DNA from: Ambrosia x helenae
Taxonomy: Eukaryota > Streptophyta > Magnoliopsida > Asterales > Asteraceae
Direction: 5' to 3'
Length of the DNA: 64,000 nucleotides
Assembly (NCBI GenBank): GCA_030844895.1
Contig: CM061224.1
Span: 76,992,620-77,056,619, forward strand
Part shown: piece after piece, positions 57,659 to 64,000 of the stretch
How the letters are laid out: the number at the start of each line of letters is the position of its first letter
How positions within the stretch are numbered: the stretch's first letter is position 1
Position numbers and translations under genes: made by a program
The notes under the pieces: model-generated
The model's input: only the letters and a program-made list of their open reading frames with translations
Database searches by the model: none
What the model was told of the DNA's origin: nothing

Positions 57659-60600
57659 ATGGCTGAACAACCAGAGAATATTGAAACACCAGCAGTGAAT
57701 GTTGAAACTCCAGCTAAGATCACAGTTCAAGATCCAGTACCAGTAGCTGAAACATCTGTTCCTAGCAGTTGGCCTTTTGAACGATCGCACAACTGTTGCG
57801 CTTATCTAGGAGATGTTGAGAAGAACACGGAGTTTACAGGAATTATTGAGTTTCTGAAGAGGAGCAGGATTGTACATGCCTTAGCCACACCAACAATCAT
57901 ATACAAAGACATCATAGAAGATTTTTACCAGAATGCAAAGTATGATTACTGGGAGAATCAGACGATCATCAAGAGCAAGATTCAGGAGATAGATATGTTC
58001 TTGACTGAAGCTGACATTCGGGAAGCTTTACAGATTAAGTTCGAAGACAGAGAAGATCCCAGGGAATTGTCGTGGACAGAACAGAAGGCGTGCTTCTTAA
58101 GAATGAAATACAAAGGTCCAATCACTGACGGATCTATGTATAAGGGGAAGCTGGGAGTGCAGTACAAGTATTTTGCACATGTTCTGATTCATGTCTTTGG
58201 ATGTGTTAGTGGTGGTTATGACGTGATGAGAAAGAGTTTGAGTTCATTAATGATTGCGTTGACACTCAACAAACCATTTAATGTTTCTGGGATTATACTT
58301 GATCACATGCTGGAGATGCTGAAGGGAATAAAGTTTAAGAAGTTCATGTTGTATCCGAGGTTTCTAATGATGATCTTTGACTACAAGTATCCAATGTTGA
58401 AAAAGGATCCGACTATGATCCTAGGTCAAGATCACATGAATATTAGAACCTTGATGAGGATGAAAGGTTACAAAGGTGTGCCTGACAGTGAGAAGCCACC
58501 TAACAGGAGGTTATTTGGTGCTTTGGCTTGTCCGGATTACATTGATCCTGGCAAGAACAAATCAAGACATGATGATAGTGACTCGGACAACGATGATCCC
58601 TTAGTGTATGTTGATTCAAGCACTAAGCGGAAGCGTCAAGTAGTCAATCCTGGAGCCAAAGGGAAGGGCAAGGGAAAGGCTATAGATCAGGGAAGCACAA
58701 AGCAACAGGTAGCTAGAAAGAAATCGACGGCGAAGAAAGGATCGGGTTTGGTGGATGAAGAGTCTGTAGATTCAGAAGAGACTGAGGTTGATGAACAGTG
58801 GGATTCTGATGACGAGAATGTGAGGACCACCAAACGTAAGGCCACTATGGTTGGTGAGTCTGAATCTTTGAATCAGTCGATAGAAGAGTCTGAGAGAAGA
58901 AAGAAATCAGTTGAAGATGAAGGTTTAGGTGTTGACCTAGCTGAACTGAGTGTTGGAGAAACTGTAGTTGTGAATTTGCCTAAGAAAACAAAGAAACAAA
59001 AGACTATGGCAAAGAAGTCAAGTGTGAAAGAACTGAGAGAGAAAGAATTGGCTCAGTTGTTGAAGGGAAAGAGATTACCTGATGCTGGTACACCATCCAA
59101 GTTATCTTCACCAGTTGCCAAGAAGCAGAAGAAAGCGAAAGAGGCAGAGACTTTACCAATCGATCAGTTCAATATCGATATGGATAAAGTGCTCGATATG
59201 TTTAAAAAGCCTCAGAAGTAGAAAGTTGTTGAAGTTGAACCATCCAGATCTAAGTCGAAGAAAGTGACTGTAGATGATGATGTTATGAAACAGGTTAATA
59301 AGAAGATGGAGAACATGATGAAGATGTTGGTTGCTCAACAAGCTGAGATTGCAAAGTTCAAACAGAATGAGGAGAAGATGCTCCAGATTGTGGTTGCTTC
59401 AAAATCTAATCAAGATGAGATAAATGATAAGATTCAGATGTTAGAAGCTAAGAATGAGAAGCTTGAAAGAAGATGTGATAGAAACAAGAGCAAAATCAAA
59501 CTGATTAAGGCTGACAACAAAGAACTTAAGAAGGAAAACAAACGCCTTAGTAGTTTGATTGACGAGCTTTATAACAGAGCACCCCAGTTGAAAGAGGGTG
59601 AAGAAGATGAAGAAGAAGAAGATGAACAGAAAGTAGATTATGAGGATTCTGAATCTGAGAAAGATGATGATGATGATGACAACAATGATGATGATGATGA
59701 TGCTGAAGGTACGGGGAAAAAGAAAGGTGATGAGTTTAGCAGTGGAAGTGATCATGATGGAGGAGATGATACTTCTAGATTTAGTTATGAGAAGAGAACA
59801 CCGAAGAAGAAAGATACTGGAGAATCGAGTTCCAAAAAGAAAGGAGAGAATGTTGATTCGAATGAAAGTATTTTCTGGAACGAGAAGGTGAGATCTTTGT
59901 CTGATAATGCTAAACAGATGTATAAGAATATGTTGGAAAAGAGAGAGTGGACCATTGAGTTCACAGGATGCTTCGCTGAAATATTCCAGACTGATGATTT
60001 GAGATATGAGCTGGAATATGAAGATCCAGATCTTGAAGAAGGGGAATTACCTGCATCTGTGGCGAAAGAAATACTAGATGGTCTCGCACAGAGGGTAGGA
60101 AAGACGTTTGAGGAGTTTATGATGGATGAATCGATTCCTGATATTCCTGAAAAGGATATGGGAAGTCATTCAGATGATGTGCATACTCCAGAGAACAATG
60201 AAGTTGAAGTAGAAGATATTACTCATGAAGAGTTTACCCAGTATTTCAGACAAGATGATGAGAATGAAGTATTTCCTGACTTCACTGAGATACCAAATAA
60301 GTCAGCGAAACAGAAAGCAAAGAAAAGAAGCGAAGAGTTTGTTGAGAAGGTATTTGGTAATGAAAAGAAAGATTCTTCTAACCAGTCTGATGAGTTGAAG
60401 AATTATATGAAGAAGTTGAAGGAAATGGATGAGAACCGACCTAAGCCTGAAGCTCAAGGTAACTTTTATCGATTTCATAATGCCAAGTTCAAAGGCAGAG
60501 CTCTCGGGTGGACTTACTTAGGCAGACTGAAGTGTATTGCTGCAAAATGGGAAACCGGAATTCTGTACTTCAACAGATTCTGTGACTTGCTTACTCTACC

Positions 60601-61264
60601 GTACTGGGCGGTGAGAGATTTATGCAGATTCCCAATGTCAGGTGCCGAGGTAAATGGATCGCATGTCGGTTGGTGCGCAGACAAATTGGTTTGGGAAAGT
60701 CGTACAAGATGGAACAGGTTCATGCCTCAATATCCCAGAAGAAAAGAGCATAGGGATATTGATCCACAAACCAATATGAAGTGGGTTACTTTAATATACA
60801 AAGCACCTAATGTGATGAGGAAGATACCGTTGATGCCAATGCCACAGCATTTTAGTGCTGATTTCATCTTTTGGTATTATGATTGGAGGAAGGCAGAAGC
60901 GGTGATCGTGTTGAGGGATGGAAAGGATAAATACAAGCATGTTCATGTATTTGATCCTATGTGGCTGATTAATTGCACATTCGAAGACATCATCATGTTG
61001 TTCTATAATCCGATCTACTATGAACCCAATGACTTTGCTCAAGCGAGAAAGTATACTCAAGTTGTGGGAGTTTGTTTTGCATATGACATAAATGCAGGAA
61101 GCACCTTGGAAGGTAAACTTGGTAAGACTGTGAAGATAGCCAATGTATCAAAGCCTGTGAAGAAAACATTCGAGCCGCCAATGACTTCTGAGCAGAAGAA
61201 GCAGCTCAGAATCAAGTTGTTGAACAAGACGATGGACTATCAGAGAAAACTATCCAATCAATAG
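57659..61264 (+). pseudogene. Element B extra 3' ORF, about 1,200 codons, one nonsense codon
   Basis: Starts at ATG 57659 (MAEQPENIETPA), directly after TTTTCATGTGCAG. A TAG at 59219-59221 interrupts a frame otherwise open to 61264. Regions: an N-terminal globular module (about 57770-58560; SGGYDVMRKSLSSLMIALTL, SGIILDHMLE); Lys/Ser/Glu-rich segment with basic clusters that could be nuclear signals; coiled coil (59270-59590); Glu and Asp runs (59600-59720); a middle module (59870-60260); and a C-terminal aromatic-rich module (60450-61100; YWAVRDLC, FIFWYYDWRKAEAVIVLRDG, HVFDPMWLINC). No signal peptide or membrane span is evident, so the usual term envelope-like is not supported here. Broken homologues occur in A and C. 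I do not recognise a function. Confidence 0.85.
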
Positions 61265-61266
61265 TC

Positions 61267-61277
61267 GAGGGGGAGTT
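61267..61277 (+). other. Polypurine tract of element B
   Basis: GAGGGGGAGTT directly before the 3' LTR. Confidence 0.85.
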
Positions 61278-61795
61278 TGTTGATGCGTTTTGCGACTAAG
61301 GATTGGATATACTATAATTAACATATGTTAGTGGTTGACCGAATGTAGATAATATGGGCGAAGGAAGAAGAAACTGGGCGAAGGAAGATCTGAAGTGGGC
61401 GAAGGTAGAATGGACAAGAACAGAAGAACACATTCGACCACTTGATGTGGGCGAATGTGGAAAATACTCACATTCGACCTGTTGAAAGGGGCGAATGTGC
61501 AGTGCCTATATATAGATTTTGAGTTTTTGATTATGTAAGAGAGTTGTCATTCGTGTCCAGGTTCAGATCAGGTTAATAGGTGTTTTTGAGAGATTATCTG
61601 TGTGATCTAGATTAACATAAACAGTTTGTAAATGCTTATTGATTGAAAGTTAATCTATGAAAATGATATTGAAAATGATCTTGATTGTGTCGTGATTTGT
61701 GTTTTATCAATTTGTTCAGATCTAGGGTTTCCGCACCTAGATTTGTGACTTGTATGATCATATAATCCTGTTTTAGCTAAAATCCAACGCTCACA
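61278..61795 (+). repeat. 3' LTR of element B
   Basis: TGTTGATGCG to CGCTCACA. Motif cluster 61337-61500: GGGCGAAGG words, then modules CACATTCGACC-N8-GGGCGAATGTG and CACATTCGACC-N8-GGGGCGAATGTG, the last ending about 7 bp before TATATATA (61507-61514). The rest is R/U5. Confidence 0.95.
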
Positions 61796-62510
61796 AAAAG
61801 GGTATCTTGTACCTTAGAAGATTTCATGAGATCAGCACACTTCCAAATTGGGCTTTGAGAGATATATGTAGACACCAGATATCAAGTTGTACTCGTTTGT
61901 GTATCATTCATTATATGGCTGAGAAGATAACGAGAGAAGGTCATACCAAGTGGGAAATGTTTAGACCAAAAGTTCCAAAGCGAATTGCTCATAAGGAAAT
62001 TGGTCCGAAAAATGGTCTACCGAAGGTTACTTTGAAGTATAAACCTCCGAAGGTGATGAAGAGGATCCCTTTGATACCGATCCAACAAAATTTTAGAAAA
62101 GACTTCGCATTTTGGTGTTATGATTGGGTTACAGGTAAAGCTGTGATTGTGATGCACGACAAGAATCCGAAGTAGATGTGCAAGAAAATACGCGTGTTCG
62201 ATCCTATGTGGTTGATCAATTGTTCAAAATAAGATATCGACACATTGTATTATAATCAGATTCACTTTGATGTTCGAGACATAGAACCAGCCTGGATGTT
62301 CCATAAGGTTGCTATATTCTGCTTCCCGTGGGGAGTTTATGCTGGATGCGACTATGAGAAGCTGTTGGGCAAGACTATGAAGATTAGATCGGAACCAAAA
62401 AAGCGCACACTTTTACAAGCAGAACCGAGAATGAGCGAGAGCGCTAAGAGGAAGATCAAGATCAAGCTTAGAAATGCATAATCAATCCGAGCAATAGCCA
62501 AAAGGGAGTT
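61796..62510 (+). pseudogene. Element C: right part of broken extra ORF and polypurine tract
   Basis: Resumes after element B with the C-terminal module: RRFHEISTLPNWALRDIC, IPLIPIQQNF, FWCYDWVTGKAVIVM, DPMWLINC (next frame), KIKIKLRNA at the end. A TAG at 62173-62175 and a frameshift near 62230 break it. It ends in AAAAGGGAGTT (62500-62510), a polypurine tract before the LTR. Together with 49621-50637 it is one gene split by element B. Confidence 0.87.
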
Positions 62511-62860
62511 TGTAGATGCATTTTGTGGCTATCACTTTTGGATTGTACAAAGATTATCGAGTTTTGAAGATGTTTAAGTTTGTGGAAGTCCATTCGACCC
62601 TACGGGAGGTCGAATGAAGTTCACATGAAGGTCGAATGTATTGGTCTAGGTCAAATAGAAAGGTTTTGTTTATTGGTATATTCATTCGTACCCTCGAAGG
62701 GTCGAAAGAAGTCCTTCGAACCCTGCAAGGGGCGAACGTACAGGTTATATATATGTGAAACTTGGTTTCCAACTTAACATTCGGTCATTTGGTTAGGTGT
62801 GTCAGTGTGTGTTCTAGGGTGTTTCTAGAGAGTTCATAAATGTTGTATTTTCATTAATTT

Positions 62861-63129
62861 TGTAACCCCCCGCCCCTCTCACCACCAATATTGTCCGCTT
62901 TGCCCATCCAGAGCTCACGGATTTGTTTTTTGTTGCCCAAGTGGAGACTTCCCAGGAGGTCACCCATCCTGGAATTTCTCCCACCTGAGCATGCTTAACT
63001 GTAGAGTTCTCCTCTCATCCACTAACATTAAGCCCCAAACGCGTTGGTGATTTAAGAGGCAAGACATTACTTATGAATCAAGGATCTCTTCTCGCCACTG
63101 CCGATGTGGGATTTTCCTGGAGTGTCACA
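62861..63129 (-). mobile_element. Cassandra-type TRIM solo LTR
   Basis: On the minus strand it starts TGTGACACTCC, has TCCCACATCGGC soon after, carries a 5S rRNA-like segment, and ends GGGGGGTTACA. 269 bp, within the usual size of Cassandra LTRs, which are known to contain 5S-derived sequence with Pol III promoter elements. Flanks AATTT (62856-62860) and AATAT (63130-63134) match at four of five positions, an aged TSD. No second LTR or primer site is present. Confidence 0.88.
62935..63015 (-). other. 5S rRNA-like segment in Cassandra-type LTR
   Basis: The minus strand reads AGTTAAGCATGCTCAGGTGG and AGGATGGGTGACCTCCTGGG, closely matching the middle and 3' half of plant 5S rRNA including the internal control region. 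The 5' part of 5S is missing, so it is not an rRNA gene. Confidence 0.88.
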
Positions 63130-63300
63130 AATATCTTAAATTGTACAGCTTTATCAAAGTTATATTAATGGAAATCGGATGGAAAATGGATCTTTACGTG
63201 TTCTGATTTGATTATTATCATTTTGCATGCGAATTAGGGTTTCCGCACCTAGTTTGTTTATACTTGTGTGATCTTTGTGTAGTTTTGTCAAAAACCGATC

Positions 63301-63439
63301 CTATAATATCTGAAAACACTAGAAAAATACCTTTTTGAAAGACTAGATTATAATAATGTTAAGTTGTGTAATAAACATAATATAAATTATGACATACCTT
63401 GGGGAACTCATGATGATTCTTAACTTACATATGATAAGT
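63301..63439. other. Spacer between element C and the Tat-type fragment
   Basis: AT-rich sequence in which I see nothing. Confidence 0.4.
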
Positions 63440-64000
63440 TTTCTAATGGATAGTACCAAGATCTGGGGAGGATATCTTTATCCAATGTGGAAAACCAATT
63501 TACACCCTTGCCAGCATCAGAATCTAATTAGATAAGGCCCTTCCAATTTAGTTGCCAACTTTCAATCACTTGGCTTCGTATTATTCTGAAAGGCTTCTCT
63601 CAAAACCAGATCTCCTACTTGAAAATTTTGGACCCTTATGTTTTTTTCTAGGCCATGGAAATTCTCTATTGATATGTAGCGATGCTGTGTTTTTCATCGT
63701 CCCTAAGTTCATCTACTCCCTTATGGTCTTGTAATAGGTTCTCCAAATTTGTATTGCCATCCTGATGATATGTCTTCAATGTTGGAATGACAATCTCTTT
63801 TGGGATTATTCCTTCTGTATAAAATACCAAAGGAAAAAGGTGTTTGGCCAGTTCCATTTTTGGTTTTCGTTCTATCAGCCCAAAGAATGAATGGAAGCTC
63901 TTTTGCACATTTTCCTTTCTTTTTGGCCCGGTTTTTTCTTCAAGTTTCTAGCAATAATCTTGTTGGATGATTCAGCCTGTCCATTAGCTTAAGGATGAAC
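63440..64000 (-). pseudogene. Tat-type Ty3/gypsy integrase C-terminus, broken, continues off the right edge
   Basis: On the minus strand from the right edge: ANGQAESSNKIIARNL (end of the integrase core, including the catalytic Glu), then in another frame FGLIERKPKMELAKHLFPLV and EGIIPKEIVIPT, and finally remnants of VGDLVLREAF and KLEGPYLI. These are the standard end blocks of Tat/Ogre-type gypsy integrases. Frameshifts and stops show an old copy. No LTR is seen to the left. Confidence 0.8.

Larger units (their letters stand above)
50638..61795 (+). mobile_element. Element B: young Sirevirus-type Ty1/copia element, 5'-truncated internally, TSD AAAAG
   Basis: TSD AAAAG at 50633-50637 and 61796-61800. 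The 3' LTR is complete (61278-61795, 518 bp). The 5' LTR keeps only its first 233 bp (50638-50870), identical by eye to the 3' copy, and then jumps into gag, so the TATA, rest of the LTR, primer-binding site and gag N-terminus are deleted. Parts in order: gag remainder, pol, spacer with internal promoter-like array, extra ORF, polypurine tract (GAGGGGGAGTT, 61267-61277), 3' LTR. Only two internal stops break the coding frames (53331 in pol, 59219 in the extra ORF). It inserted into an older element of the same lineage (C). Confidence 0.95.
62511..63300 (+). repeat. 3' LTR of element C, with inserted Cassandra-type LTR
   Basis: Starts TGTAGATGCATTTTGTGGC, similar to the A and B LTR starts. Motif half-sites (CATTCGACC, GGTCGAATG, GGGGCGAACG) at 62590-62735 lie just before TATATATA (62746-62753). 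After the insertion at 62861-63129 the sequence TTAGGGTTTCCGCACCTAG matches the late part of the B LTR (about 61720-61742). The right end near 63300 is approximate. Confidence 0.75.

Noticed and set aside
57659..61264. Viral envelope protein
   Set aside because: Position fits the Sirevirus envelope-like gene, but no signal peptide, transmembrane span or cleavage region is visible. I describe it as an unrecognised extra ORF.
62935..63015. Functional 5S rRNA gene
   Set aside because: Only the middle and 3' half match and it lies within a TRIM-type LTR.

Overview
The window is plant nuclear DNA made almost entirely of nested LTR retrotransposons. The lineages present (Sirevirus-type Ty1/copia with a large extra 3' ORF, Tekay-type Ty3/gypsy chromoviruses, a Tat-type gypsy remnant, a Cassandra-type LTR) and one plant-only DEVIL/ROTUNDIFOLIA-like peptide gene point to a dicot. 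The wording of the gypsy proteins recalls Asteraceae, but that is an impression and was not tested.

Layout. (A) 1-19542, minus strand: an old Sirevirus-type copia element whose 3' end lies off the left edge. It is broken by a solo gypsy-type LTR (1405-2834, 6-bp flanking repeat) and by a complete coding-free LTR element (14196-18557, TSD TTATC). 19543-26557 is the only stretch outside large retroelements. It holds a hAT-like element, the DEVIL-like gene (21968-22255, minus), Helitron-like termini in a large inverted repeat, and an A/C-only tract. (D) 26558-48737: a decayed gypsy chromovirus with 2.6-kb LTRs. It is split by (E) 33972-46742, a young, apparently coding-intact gypsy chromovirus with 3.1-kb LTRs, TSD CTTAA, an extra ORF before gag and an intron in gag. 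(F) about 48738-49620: a gypsy 3'-end fragment. (C) about 49621-63300: an old Sirevirus-type remnant. It is split inside its extra ORF by (B) 50638-61795, a young copia element of the same lineage (TSD AAAAG), and later by a Cassandra-type solo LTR carrying 5S rRNA-like sequence (62861-63129). The right edge (about 63440-64000, minus) is a decayed Tat-type gypsy integrase end.

Working together. Copia elements A, B and C share gag-pol, then a non-coding spacer of about 2 kb, then an unrecognised protein of about 1,200 codons (globular N-terminus, acidic/basic tracts, coiled coil, C-terminal globular module) with no evident signal peptide or membrane segment. In A and B the spacer holds an array of short inverted repeats (CACATTCGACC ... 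GGKCGAATGTG), a TATA box, and a splice-acceptor-like CAG at the start of the extra ORF. The same inverted repeats lie just upstream of the TATA box in the LTRs of A, B, C and of the unrelated gypsy element D. They look like a promoter module shared between copia and gypsy lineages, and are the most interesting signal here.

Limits: homology is by recognition of motifs, not by search. Boundaries with TSDs are firm; those marked approximate are not. LTR differences were counted by eye.
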